Assembly: GCA_963849955.1 (NCBI GenBank)
Contig: CAWKJU010000009.1
Coordinates: 248,001 to 312,000, forward strand
From: CAWFGW01 sp963849955
GTDB taxonomy: Bacteria; Bacteroidota; Bacteroidia; Cytophagales; JAAEPT01
Direction of reading: 5' to 3'
Length of the DNA stretch: 64,000 bases
Shown: piece after piece, positions 10,018-18,821 of the stretch
Layout of the letters: every line of letters begins with the position of its first letter
Numbering within the stretch: position 1 is the first letter of the stretch
Position numbers and translations under genes: made by a program
Notes under the pieces: generated by a model
Database searches by the model: none
What the model was told of the DNA's origin: nothing
The model's input: only the letters and a program-made list of their open reading frames with translations

Positions 10018-10617
10018 ATGAAATTAATGACCAATTTACGAATTCCAATAGACTCAAAGACAAAAGCACTTATTTTTGATATAGATGGCACACTGTTAGA
10101 CACTATGCCCATACATTATAAAGCCACCCAAATAGCTTGTGCTAACTATGGCTTTGAATTTCCCTTGGATTTTTTTTATGCTACCGCAGGAACTCCAACT
10201 CTCGAAGTATTCGAAATGCTTGGAGCGAAACTCAATATCGATGCCAACTTTAAACAAGCCGCTCTCGACAAAGAAGAAATCTATAAATCACTTGCTGCTG
10301 AAATAAAACCTTTAGGAATTGTAGAAGAGATCGTTAAATACTACTATGGCAAATTGCCTATGGTTTGTGGTACCGGGGGCACCCGTGAAATAGCAGAACT
10401 CAATTTACAGTCGAGTGGCATGAAACACTATTTCGAAACAGTAATTACCTGTGATGATGTCACTCACCCCAAACCACACCCTGAAACTTTTCTTAAGGGG
10501 GCTGAATATTTAGGAGTTGACCCTCAATATTGTCAAGTATTCGAAGATGCTGACCTCGGTTTACAAGCTGCACAATCAGCAGGGATGATTCCAACAGACA
10601 TTCGACTTTATCTATAA
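10018..10617 (+). CDS. HAD-superfamily hydrolase (beta-phosphoglucomutase/YqaB-like)
   Basis: About 199 residues with HAD motif I FDIDGTLLDT, a helical cap inserted after it, motif II VCGTGG, the lysine motif HPKPHPETFL and motif IV EDADLGLQAA. Subfamily IA members of this size dephosphorylate sugar phosphates or act as beta-phosphoglucomutases. The ATG at 10018 is preferred to an adjacent in-frame TTG at 10015; ATG 10030 is an alternative. Divergent from the exported protein gene next door. Substrate not assigned. Confidence 0.85.
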   Translation: MKLMTNLRIPIDSKTKALIFDIDGTLLDTMPIHYKATQIACANYGFEFPLDFFYATAGTPTLEVFEMLGAKLNIDANFKQAALDKEEIYKSLAAEIKPLGIVEEIVKYYYGKLPMVCGTGGTREIAELNLQSSGMKHYFETVITCDDVTHPKPHPETFLKGAEYLGVDPQYCQVFEDADLGLQAAQSAGMIPTDIRLYL

Positions 10618-10638
10618 AATACTAGAACTACCAAAGCT

Positions 10639-12933
10639 TTGAGAAATAAAACAACAATTAAAAAAAAGGGTAAAATCACATTTCTTCGATTTTTAATCTA
10701 TTGCTTGTTGGGAGCAATTATTGTTGGTGCCATCTTTATTTTTGGATTTTATTATGCCGTAGCTTCAGGCTTATTTGGAAAGGTTCCTTCGAATGAAGAA
10801 TTGAAGGAGGTGAAAAACTTTCAAGGTTCTGATATATATTCTGCTGATAACCAGCTAATGGGTCGATATTTTGTGGAGAATAGAAGCAATGTATCGTTTG
10901 AAGAACTTGCTCCATGTATTTCTCAAGCGTTAGTTGCTACAGAAGATGTACGGTTTTACCAACATCAAGGCATCGATCAACGAAGTTTAATGCGCGTACT
11001 TTTCAAAACCATTATTTTAGGTCAAAACACGGGAGGTGGCAGCACAATTAGTCAACAGTTAGCAAAAAACTTATTTGGAAGAGAAAGCCATGGTTTTTTG
11101 ACTATGCCCATAGCTAAGATTAAAGAAGGCATTATAGCTAACCAACTCAATGAGCTATATACTAAGGAAGAAATTTTAACGCTTTACCTGAACACAGTAT
11201 CACTTGGTGAGGACACCTATGGAATAGAAACTGCTAGCGAACGTTTTTTTAATGTTACCCCAGAACATATCAAAGTTGAAGAAGCCGCAGTTTTAATCGG
11301 AATGCTTAAAGCACCTACCACGTACAACCCCCGTTTAAACCCGAATAATGCCTTAAGAAGAAGAAACACCGTATTGTCTCAAATGCACAAGTACAATTAC
11401 TTAACCCAAGCAGTTTATGACAGCTTAAAAGCACTTCCTATCGTGTTGAATTATACTCGAAAAGACAAAAATGAGGGCTTAGCAGGATATTTCCGTGAAC
11501 ATGCAAAACAAGAGGCGGAAGCTTTACTTTTAGAGTATAAAAAAGAAAATGGAAAGCCTTATGATTTATATACAGATGGCTTAAAAATATACACTACTAT
11601 TGACTCCCGCTTGCAAATTGCAGCTGAAAAAGCTTTAACCAACCATGTTGCAGCATTAACTAAACAAATTAGAAAAGAGCTTTGGACAGATTTAACCCGC
11701 GGAAGTAAGAAAAATATTACATTAAATGCCTTAAAAAAGTCGCCCCGTTATCAAACACTAAAACAAACTACTTCCTCTGAAAACGAACTCCTAAAAGCAT
11801 TACGAACACCAATTAAAACGACCTTGTTCACATTCAAAGGTGAAGTAGACACGACCATTTCCCCACTCGATTCGGTTGCTTACAACCTATCATTTCTACA
11901 ATCTGCTTACATGGCGGTTAATCCGCAACAAGGCAATCTGTTGGCATGGGTTGGTGGAATTAATTATAAGTTTTTCCCTTATGACCATGTACTATCCTCC
12001 CGACAATTAGGGTCTGTTTTTAAACCATTAATTTATGCCAAAGCTTTAGAAAGAGGTCGTGATATCTGTGATAAAATTAATAATGAGCAAATTAAATACA
12101 CCCAATTTGACGACTGGTCTCCTAAAAACTCTGACGGTGAATATGGTGGTAAATATTCTTTAATAGGTGCCTTAACTAACTCCATTAATACGGTTAGTGT
12201 ACAACTACTTATGGAATCAGGAATAAAAAATCAATTGGACTTCTGTAAGCGTCTCGGGATAGAGGATTCCTTACCGGCAGTGCCCTCTATGGCACTGGGG
12301 ACAGCTAACGTCTCATTAAATAAAATCATAGAAGTATACACGGTGTTTGCCAATCAAGGAAAAAAACAACCCATTTATTTCATTGAGAAAATAACTACTG
12401 CAGACGATGTGATCATTTATCAGCACAAACAACCGGATGCAGAACAATTAATAGATACCCTTGTCGCTCAAAACATCACAAGAATGTTACAAAGTGTTAC
12501 GGATAGTGGAACAGCCTCTCGTCTCCGCTATAAATATAAATTCAAAAATGACATTGCAGGAAAAACCGGAACTACTCAAAATCAAACGGATGGCTGGTTT
12601 ATAGGCTACACTCCTACTTTTCTTGCTGGCGTATGGACGGGTGCAGACAACCCACAAATTCACTTTTCTTCTATAAGAGATGGTCAGGGTGCAAATATGG
12701 CACTCCCAATTTGGGCAGAAGCTTTTAAATCGTTTACCCGAGTTGATTCCATCAGAAGATATTATGCTCCTCCCTTCAATTATGATATTGAGGTCGATTG
12801 TGATTTATTCTACCCCGAAAAGACCGATTTCTTTCATCAATTATTTAAGCGAAAAACTCCCCGTGAAAATGAGTCAGATGGACTGGAAGGAAAAAAGAGA
12901 AGGAAGAAGTTTCGATTATTTGGAAGAAACTAA
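10639..12933 (+). CDS. Class A penicillin-binding protein 1A (glycosyltransferase/transpeptidase)
   Basis: 764 residues with a short cytoplasmic basic N-terminus and one membrane anchor (about 15-38). The GT51 glycosyltransferase domain shows ATEDVRFYQHQGID, GGSTISQQLAKNLF, KIKEGIIANQLNELYTKEEI and a GMLKAPTTYNP end. The transpeptidase has SVFK (nucleophile Ser near 459), SIN and KTGTT motifs. The C-terminus is very basic. It polymerises and cross-links peptidoglycan. The only plausible start is TTG at 10639: the frame is closed by the stop of the HAD gene just upstream, and the next ATG would remove the membrane anchor. Confidence 0.95.
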   Translation: MRNKTTIKKKGKITFLRFLIYCLLGAIIVGAIFIFGFYYAVASGLFGKVPSNEELKEVKNFQGSDIYSADNQLMGRYFVENRSNVSFEELAPCISQALVATEDVRFYQHQGIDQRSLMRVLFKTIILGQNTGGGSTISQQLAKNLFGRESHGFLTMPIAKIKEGIIANQLNELYTKEEILTLYLNTVSLGEDTYGIETASERFFNVTPEHIKVEEAAVLIGMLKAPTTYNPRLNPNNALRRRNTVLSQMHKYNYLTQAVYDSLKALPIVLNYTRKDKNEGLAGYFREHAKQEAEALLLEYKKENGKPYDLYTDGLKIYTTIDSRLQIAAEKALTNHVAALTKQIRKELWTDLTRGSKKNITLNALKKSPRYQTLKQTTSSENELLKALRTPIKTTLFTFKGEVDTTISPLDSVAYNLSFLQSAYMAVNPQQGNLLAWVGGINYKFFPYDHVLSSRQLGSVFKPLIYAKALERGRDICDKINNEQIKYTQFDDWSPKNSDGEYGGKYSLIGALTNSINTVSVQLLMESGIKNQLDFCKRLGIEDSLPAVPSMALGTANVSLNKIIEVYTVFANQGKKQPIYFIEKITTADDVIIYQHKQPDAEQLIDTLVAQNITRMLQSVTDSGTASRLRYKYKFKNDIAGKTGTTQNQTDGWFIGYTPTFLAGVWTGADNPQIHFSSIRDGQGANMALPIWAEAFKSFTRVDSIRRYYAPPFNYDIEVDCDLFYPEKTDFFHQLFKRKTPRENESDGLEGKKRRKKFRLFGRN

Positions 12934-12960
12934 CCTTTTTTCGTGTTAATAAGTCAGTTT

Positions 12961-12989
12961 TTTGTTTTTCGATAACTCTCTTATTTTTG
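12961..12989 (+). promoter_or_regulatory. Bacteroidota-type promoter for amtB
   Basis: TTTG at 12961-12964 and TATTTTTG (TAnnTTTG consensus) at 12982-12989 are separated by 17 nt. The -7 element lies 24 nt before the amtB start. The match to the Flavobacterium/Bacteroides consensus is good. Confidence 0.65.
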
Positions 12990-13013
12990 CGCCCCTAACC
13001 AAAAAAACAAAAA

Positions 13014-14354
13014 ATGATCAATAAATTTTTCTTATCAATAGCCTTCACAACGCTATTTGTAAGTACCTCTATGGCTCAGAGCGAACCCTCGGCTACCTTA
13101 GATACAGGAAACACCGCCTGGATGCTTATTTCTACCGCTCTGGTGATGTTAATGACCCCGGCAGGGTTAGCTTTATTTTACGGTGGTTTAACCCAAAACA
13201 AAAGTGTGTTAAATACGATTGGGATGAGCTATGTAGCCTTCTGCACAGGTACAGTCACTTGGGTAGTTATTGGTTATTCATTAGCTTTTTCTGAGGGAGC
13301 AACACAATTTATAGGAGGTTTAAGCCATTTTATGTTACACGAAATTAAAGTCACTGACCTGGTTGAGTTTGCAGGAATTCCAAAACTGCTGGATGTGGCT
13401 TTTCAAGGCACCTTTGCTGCTATTGCCATCGCGATTGTCAGTGGATCTGTTATTGAGCGAGTACGATTTTCAACTTGGGTTGTATTTTCTATACTGTGGA
13501 TAATAGCTGTCTATGCTCCAGTCTGCCACTGGGTGTGGGGAAGCAGTGATGGTTTTTTACATGGTGATTTAGATTTTGCAGGAGGCACTGTAATCCATGT
13601 TAATGCAGGAGTAGCTGGTTTAGTGTTATCGCTTATTCTGGGTAGACGCTTGAACCTTCAGGAAGAACGCAAACCCTCTTCTATCAAATTAATGATTCTA
13701 GGATCTGCTTTATTATGGTTTGGCTGGACGGGATTCAATGGCGGTAGTGCATATGGTGCAAACTTCCTTGCTGCAAATGCTGTTTTGGTCACATATGTGG
13801 CTGCATGTATTGGCGGACTGGTATGGTTAATTATAGAGTGGTTTATCATCAAAAAACCTACGCTAATCGGTATTGCCTCTGGAGCTGTTTCTGGACTGGT
13901 AGGTATTACTCCTGCTGCAGGTTTTGTTGACGTGCAAGGCGCACTTATTATTGGTATAATTTCCAGCTTAGTGGGTTATCTTGGCGTAGTGAAATTAAAA
14001 GAATACTTCGGTCATGATGATACATTAGATGCTTTTGGAATGCATGGTTTAGTTGGAATTGCAGGAGCAATATTAACCGGTTTATTAGCTAACCCTGAAG
14101 TAGATGGTGAATCTGCAGGGTTATTTTATGGCAACCCCATGCAATTAGTCTTACAAATGAAATCGGTCGTAGTAACCATACTATATTCTGGAGTAGCTAC
14201 TTATCTTGTATTTAAAATTAGCGCCTTTCTAACCGGAGGCAATGGCCGTATTAACCGTGCTATTGAGTTAGAAGGTATGGATATTGGATTTCACGGGGAA
14301 CACCACATCGTCATTGAAACCCACAACATTCATGACATGAAAGTGAGAAAATAA
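13014..14354 (+). CDS. amt: Ammonium transporter (Amt family)
   Basis: 446 residues. An N-terminal signal segment ends in TSMAQ, followed by eleven hydrophobic helices. Amt signatures include MLMTPAGLALFYGGL, the conserved pore region, FAGGTVIHVNAGVAGL (first pore histidine region), WFGWTGFNGGSAY and DAFGMHGLVGIAGAI (second pore histidine). It moves ammonium into the cell. No glnK/PII gene is adjacent, unlike many amtB operons. A TTTG/TAnnTTTG promoter precedes it and a strong hairpin terminator follows directly. Confidence 0.95.
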   Translation: MINKFFLSIAFTTLFVSTSMAQSEPSATLDTGNTAWMLISTALVMLMTPAGLALFYGGLTQNKSVLNTIGMSYVAFCTGTVTWVVIGYSLAFSEGATQFIGGLSHFMLHEIKVTDLVEFAGIPKLLDVAFQGTFAAIAIAIVSGSVIERVRFSTWVVFSILWIIAVYAPVCHWVWGSSDGFLHGDLDFAGGTVIHVNAGVAGLVLSLILGRRLNLQEERKPSSIKLMILGSALLWFGWTGFNGGSAYGANFLAANAVLVTYVAACIGGLVWLIIEWFIIKKPTLIGIASGAVSGLVGITPAAGFVDVQGALIIGIISSLVGYLGVVKLKEYFGHDDTLDAFGMHGLVGIAGAILTGLLANPEVDGESAGLFYGNPMQLVLQMKSVVVTILYSGVATYLVFKISAFLTGGNGRINRAIELEGMDIGFHGEHHIVIETHNIHDMKVRK

Positions 14355-14394
14355 AAAAAAAGCCCCGATTGATAAAAATCGGGGCTTTTTTTAT
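14355..14394. terminator. Bidirectional intrinsic terminator
   Basis: AAAAGCCCCGAT (14359-14370) pairs perfectly with ATCGGGGCTTTT (14379-14390) around an 8-nt loop, with A and T runs on both sides. It can end amt on the plus strand and the thioredoxin-like gene on the minus strand. Confidence 0.9.
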
Positions 14395-14408
14395 GAAATT
14401 ATCAAGAA

Positions 14409-14957
14409 TTAAAATTCATCAATAATGTCTTCGATATGTCCCATTTTATCTGCTGTATAAGCTCCAGATGTCATGTAGACTACGACTCCATCTTTATCCA
14501 ACACATAAAAATAAGGCTCATCTTTATTAGAAAAATTAAGTACATCCTTATAATCATTTAATTTGCCCTTGAATATTAAGATATGGTCTTTTAATTCCTC
14601 ATCTGCACCTTCCTGCATTTGTTTGGTTGCAGCACCAGCGGCAGCTGCTTTCACCCCTGTGAACATTGGTACAAAATATAAATTCACATCATAAGGTTCA
14701 TCCGCTAACAGCGAGTTTTTAGGAGCAACAGCAATGAACTTCGAATAAATTGGTTTGTACCAACTCTGTAAAGCTTCTTCTGATTTTTTTGAATAGGCTA
14801 AACCAAGTAAAGTATATTTTCCGGTGTTTTTTAATGGTAACACTACTTCCTTATCATCTAAGTCTTTACAACTCATCTCGGGAAAAGGCTTTCCTTTTTG
14901 TGCTTGAACAAAAAAAGCACTGCATACTATTAATGCTGAAGTAACTATATTTCTCAT
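14409..14957 (-). CDS. Exported thioredoxin-fold/ATP10-like protein without CxxC
   Basis: 182 residues with a signal peptide (MRNIVTSALIVCSAFFVQAQ). The mature sequence resembles the thioredoxin-like/ATP10 fold: GKPFPEMSCKDLDDKEVVLP, then GKYTLLGLAYSKKSEEAL where a CxxC would usually sit, and PYFYVLDKDGVVVYMTSG with the cis-Pro-type strand region. The redox cysteine pair is absent, so a thiol oxidoreductase activity is unlikely. Convergent with amt, sharing its terminator. Fold is inferred and function unknown. Confidence 0.6.
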   Translation of the reverse strand: MRNIVTSALIVCSAFFVQAQKGKPFPEMSCKDLDDKEVVLPLKNTGKYTLLGLAYSKKSEEALQSWYKPIYSKFIAVAPKNSLLADEPYDVNLYFVPMFTGVKAAAAGAATKQMQEGADEELKDHILIFKGKLNDYKDVLNFSNKDEPYFYVLDKDGVVVYMTSGAYTADKMGHIEDIIDEF

Positions 14958-15038
14958 ATTTTCTTTAAAATTTAATTGATAATATAAACAAATCTTACTG
15001 ATTCAAAAAGACAATTTCATGATTCAGACAATCGTTAG

Positions 15039-15046
15039 TATATTTG
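15039..15046 (+). promoter_or_regulatory. Candidate -7 element TATATTTG
   Basis: TATATTTG fits TAnnTTTG and lies 20 nt before the start of the thioredoxin-like gene at 15066. No clear TTG -33 element is present at the usual distance, so this is a partial match. Confidence 0.4.
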
Positions 15047-15065
15047 TAATAAATATCATACCAAT

Positions 15066-16058
15066 ATGACTAAACTACTATTATCTTCTCTTGTACTAAT
15101 TTCTTTTATCGGCTTTTCTCAACCTGATATTAACTGGTTAACCATTGAAGAAGCTGAAGCACAAAACAAGATAACACCTAAACCCTTTTTAATTGACATT
15201 TACACAGACTGGTGTGGATGGTGTAAAAAACTGGATGCCACAACCTATAAAGACCCTCAAGTTGTTGGCTTCGTTAACGAAAATTTTTATGCGGTAAAAT
15301 TTAATGCTGAAACGCAGGATACCATTGAATTTCAAGGTGAAACTTATGTTAACAAAAGTTCGGCAAACCGGTCAACTCACCAACTCGCTTATAAGTTTAT
15401 GCCCGATAGAAGATCATATCCTACTACTTATTTCATGGATGAAACAATGAAAATCAACCTCATTGTACCAGGTTACCTTGACTCCAAAGACATGGCACCT
15501 TTTTTAGTTTTTTACAACGAAAAAGTCTACGAATCATCCAACATCAATGACTTTAGAACAAACTTTAAAACTACTTTTGAATCAGAAACAACTGAAAACG
15601 TTAACTGGCTTACCATGCAAGAGGCATTGGAAAAAAACAAGACGGAAAAGAAGAAAATTTTAGTGTTTTTAAATGATGAGGCCACTATCTCAGGGAAAGT
15701 TATGAAAGCAACTAGCTTAGAAGACTCGGCTGTTGCGGCTTACATCAACAAAAACTACTTGGCTGTAAACTTCAATACGCGTTCTCGAGATGAAATAACC
15801 ATCAATGATCAAAAGTTAATCAATGACCCGGCCGATGGTCCTTATCATCAACTGGTTATTGCTGGCATGAATGGCAATCCAGTAAAATTCCCATCGTGTC
15901 TGTTTTTTGATGAGAACAACTTACTGATCACCCCAGTACCACAATATATGGATCCGAATTTCACTATTCCTGTAATTACTTATTTTAAGGAAGATAAATA
16001 TAAGGATACAGAATTTGCTGCCTATTTAAATGAATACCGTGCTAATCAGGCTAAATAA
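15066..16058 (+). CDS. Exported double thioredoxin-domain protein
   Basis: 330 residues with a signal peptide (ending GFSQ). The first thioredoxin domain (about 20-170) has the active site DWCGWCKKLDATTYKDP and reads like the DUF255/thioredoxin_7 group. The second half (about 178-325) repeats the pattern INWLTIEEA/VNWLTMQEALEKNKTEKKKILVFL but has lost the CxxC. It probably reduces or monitors envelope disulfides. An internal duplication with one dead domain is the notable feature. Not clearly linked to its neighbours. Confidence 0.8.
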   Translation: MTKLLLSSLVLISFIGFSQPDINWLTIEEAEAQNKITPKPFLIDIYTDWCGWCKKLDATTYKDPQVVGFVNENFYAVKFNAETQDTIEFQGETYVNKSSANRSTHQLAYKFMPDRRSYPTTYFMDETMKINLIVPGYLDSKDMAPFLVFYNEKVYESSNINDFRTNFKTTFESETTENVNWLTMQEALEKNKTEKKKILVFLNDEATISGKVMKATSLEDSAVAAYINKNYLAVNFNTRSRDEITINDQKLINDPADGPYHQLVIAGMNGNPVKFPSCLFFDENNLLITPVPQYMDPNFTIPVITYFKEDKYKDTEFAAYLNEYRANQAK

Positions 16059-16109
16059 TTCACTCCATCTAATTCTAGACTTTCTGTGTTAACTGGTTGA
16101 AGTATTTAA

Positions 16110-16982
16110 ATGACCACACTCCTTTATTATCTCCTTCTTCCCCTAATTTATGGTATATCTTTACTTCCATTTAGAATATTATATCATCTATCCGATTTTT
16201 TGAACTTGATACTTTTTAAATGTATTGGGTACCGAAAGAAAATCATTGATCAAAACTTAAAAAATTCTTTTCCAGAAAAAACTGAAGATGAAATCCAACA
16301 AATAAAAAATCAGTTTCATGAATTTTTCTGTGACCTGATTGTTGAAACAATAAAATCATTAACTATATCCCCTACTACTTTATTAAAACGCGTTGCCTTT
16401 GAGGACAATGGTTTATTTGAACACTACTATAAACAAAAGCAAAGTGTAGTAGTTGTTATGGGTCATTTAGGTAATTGGGAGCTTGGTGGTGCTCGGTTTA
16501 GTCAAAACCAGTATCATCAACTCTACATCATTTATCACCCTATGTCTATTAAACTCTTTGATCAGTTAGTTTACAAAATGCGAACCCGCTTGGGCAATAA
16601 GCTGTATGCCATGAAGGATACCTTTAGAGGGATGCTAAAAAACAAAAATGAACTTACAGCAACTGCCTTTATAGCGGATCAAACTCCACCGCCAAAAAAT
16701 GCGTACTGGACTACATTCTTACATCAAGACACCCCAATATTTGGTGGTACTGCAAAAATTTCTAAAAAATTTAATTATCCAATCATCTATATATCGATCA
16801 CAAGACCTCAGCGAGGGTATTATGCGATTAAAAGCGAATTGCTTATTGAAAACCCTGATTATCTGAGCGAAAACGAAATTTCAGAACTTCACACGCGAAG
16901 ATTAGAAAAAGATATTCGTCAATATCCTTCTATTTGGTTTTGGGTACATCGGAGATGGAAGCATAAAAAATCAATTACTTAA
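16110..16982 (+). CDS. Lipid A biosynthesis acyltransferase-like protein (LpxL/HtrB family)
   Basis: 290 residues with an N-terminal membrane helix (YLLLPLIYGISLLPFRILY). The acyltransferase HxxxxE motif appears as GHLGNWELGG (His and Glu visible) and is followed by FIADQTPPPKNAYW, a family hallmark. The end WVHRRWKHK is also typical. It transfers an acyl chain to a lipid A precursor at the inner membrane. The gene sits 15 nt upstream of a desaturase gene, suggesting linked lipid-modifying functions. Confidence 0.9.
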   Translation: MTTLLYYLLLPLIYGISLLPFRILYHLSDFLNLILFKCIGYRKKIIDQNLKNSFPEKTEDEIQQIKNQFHEFFCDLIVETIKSLTISPTTLLKRVAFEDNGLFEHYYKQKQSVVVVMGHLGNWELGGARFSQNQYHQLYIIYHPMSIKLFDQLVYKMRTRLGNKLYAMKDTFRGMLKNKNELTATAFIADQTPPPKNAYWTTFLHQDTPIFGGTAKISKKFNYPIIYISITRPQRGYYAIKSELLIENPDYLSENEISELHTRRLEKDIRQYPSIWFWVHRRWKHKKSIT

Positions 16983-16997
16983 TGTATATTTACAAGA

Positions 16998-17978
16998 ATG
17001 TTGGAAGGAAAAGATTTATTATTAGCAACACGGAAGTACGCTAAAGAAGATAGAAAAAAGAGCTGGTTTTTATTTCTAAGCACTTTTTCTTTAATGATAG
17101 CTGCTTATGCAGGTGCCGTTGTATCTCCTTTTTTAATTCCTCAGATTATATTAAGCATCCTTGCCGGACTTATTTCTGTGCGCTTATTTATCATCTACCA
17201 TGATTATTTGCACAACTCAATATTGCAAGATTCAATTTTTGCTAAAATTTTATTCATGTTTTATGGCCTCTTCATGTTAACGCCCACTTCTATCTGGAAA
17301 CGTTCCCATGATTATCATCATGCCAACAATGCTAAGCTTTATACCACTAGCATTGGATCATTTCCTTTAGTTACAAAAAAAGAATTTTTAGCTGCTAGTA
17401 AAAGTGAGCGTTCTAAATACCTTTTTGTAAGAAATCCTTTTACAATAGCATTTGGTTATTTCTTTGCATTTCTCTGGGGTATGTGTATCAGAACCTTACT
17501 TGTAAATCCAAAAAAGCATCTTGACACGTTCTTTGCTATACTTTTCCATTATGGAATAGGTTTTACTATTTATTATTTCTTTGGCTTTCAAAGCTTTTTC
17601 TTCGGGTTCTTCTTTCCTACTTTCTTCAACTGTGCCTTGGGTGCTTATTTGTTTTATGCACAACACAATTTCCCTGGCGCGATCTACAAAAATAAAGAAG
17701 GATGGGATTATACCCATGCAGCATTATATTCGTCCAGTTTTATGAAAATGAGTGGCGTAATGCACTGGTTTACAGGAAATATTGGTTATCACCATATTCA
17801 TCACTTAAACCATAAAATACCTTTTTACAACTTACCAAAAGCATTTAACGAGATGGTAGAATTACAACAACCTGTAATCACATCGCTATCTCCATTAGAC
17901 ATCTATCAGTGTCTTAAATTAAAAGTTTGGGATCCTGAAAATGGTAAAATGATTGGTTTGAAAGAAGTTTATGCCTAA
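16998..17978 (+). CDS. Membrane fatty acid desaturase
   Basis: 326 residues with several membrane helices and the three histidine boxes of the di-iron membrane desaturase family: HDYLHNS, HDYHHANN and HHIHHLNH, with an extra QHNFPG motif. It introduces double bonds into acyl chains. It follows the lipid acyltransferase by 15 nt on the same strand, so the two are probably one operon adjusting membrane composition. Regioselectivity is not readable. Confidence 0.9.
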   Translation: MLEGKDLLLATRKYAKEDRKKSWFLFLSTFSLMIAAYAGAVVSPFLIPQIILSILAGLISVRLFIIYHDYLHNSILQDSIFAKILFMFYGLFMLTPTSIWKRSHDYHHANNAKLYTTSIGSFPLVTKKEFLAASKSERSKYLFVRNPFTIAFGYFFAFLWGMCIRTLLVNPKKHLDTFFAILFHYGIGFTIYYFFGFQSFFFGFFFPTFFNCALGAYLFYAQHNFPGAIYKNKEGWDYTHAALYSSSFMKMSGVMHWFTGNIGYHHIHHLNHKIPFYNLPKAFNEMVELQQPVITSLSPLDIYQCLKLKVWDPENGKMIGLKEVYA

Positions 17979-18162
17979 TCAGAATAGATTAGGCTCAAAT
18001 TCTTCTTTATCAATTGAATATAATAATTTATACTCAACTATTTTTTTATATTTATAACCAATGAAAATTGATCCTTTTCACCAAAAAGTCATAAAAAGCA
18101 ATTGTTCATATCTTCGACAATACCTATTTAATTATATTTCTAAACAATAATATTATCCCCTC

Positions 18163-18762
18163 ATGAAAAAGAACTTAATTTTCCCATTAGTGACCACCTT
18201 ATTGCTGATCGTATGTTTTGCATTTAACAATTCCTTGGTATCGTATAAAGTCAACCCAGGACTATCCACTTTGAAATGGAAAGGGTCGAAAGTAATTGGC
18301 AGTAGTCACACCGGAAACATAAAGCTTAAAAGTGGTACACTGCTTATGGAGTCTGACAAATTGAAAGGTGGAAATTTCACTATTGACATGACCAGTATCA
18401 CAAACTCGGATATTGAGGATAAAAAAAACAGACAAAAATTAGTTAATCACTTAGAATCTGATGACTTTTTTAGTGTAAAACAATACCCTGAAGCAACATT
18501 TAAAATCACTTCTTTTGTTGATAAAGGTGATGGTAATTATACAATAAATGGCGACTTAACTATAAAAGATAAGACAGAGCCAATTAGCTTTCCTGCGATA
18601 GTTATGCATAAAGATTCGCAGGTGGTAGCCTCAGCTAAAATAACATTTGACCGTTCAAAGTTTGATGTACGTTATGGATCAGGTAGCTTTTTTGATAACC
18701 TGGGCGACAAAGCTATTTCTGATGAAATTGAAATGGATGTTGCGTTAATTGCTAAAAAATAA
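18163..18762 (+). CDS. YceI family lipocalin-like exported protein
   Basis: 199 residues with an N-terminal signal or anchor (LIFPLVTTLLLIVCFAF). The YceI pattern is clear: LKWKGSKVIGSSHTGNIKLKSG, FTIDMTSITNSDI, LVNHLESDDFFSVKQYPEATFKITS, NGDLTIKDKTEPISFP and FDRSKFDVRYGS. The family binds isoprenoid-like lipids in a beta-barrel. A perfect 11-bp terminator stem follows. The upstream 180 nt hold no clear promoter consensus. Confidence 0.92.
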   Translation: MKKNLIFPLVTTLLLIVCFAFNNSLVSYKVNPGLSTLKWKGSKVIGSSHTGNIKLKSGTLLMESDKLKGGNFTIDMTSITNSDIEDKKNRQKLVNHLESDDFFSVKQYPEATFKITSFVDKGDGNYTINGDLTIKDKTEPISFPAIVMHKDSQVVASAKITFDRSKFDVRYGSGSFFDNLGDKAISDEIEMDVALIAKK

Positions 18763-18778
18763 ATAAACAGTAAAAAAA

Positions 18779-18808
18779 ACGGCTGTTTGAATTAACACAA
18801 ACAGCCGT
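18779..18808. terminator. Bidirectional intrinsic terminator
   Basis: ACGGCTGTTTG (18779-18789) pairs perfectly with CAAACAGCCGT (18798-18808) around an 8-nt loop. An A run lies upstream and a T-rich run downstream. It separates yceI from metY. Confidence 0.85.
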
Positions 18809-18821
18809 GTTTCATTTATAA

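Noticed and set aside
18061..18150. 29-codon ORF before yceI
   Set aside because: No promoter, terminator or recognisable peptide; AT-rich chance ORF.
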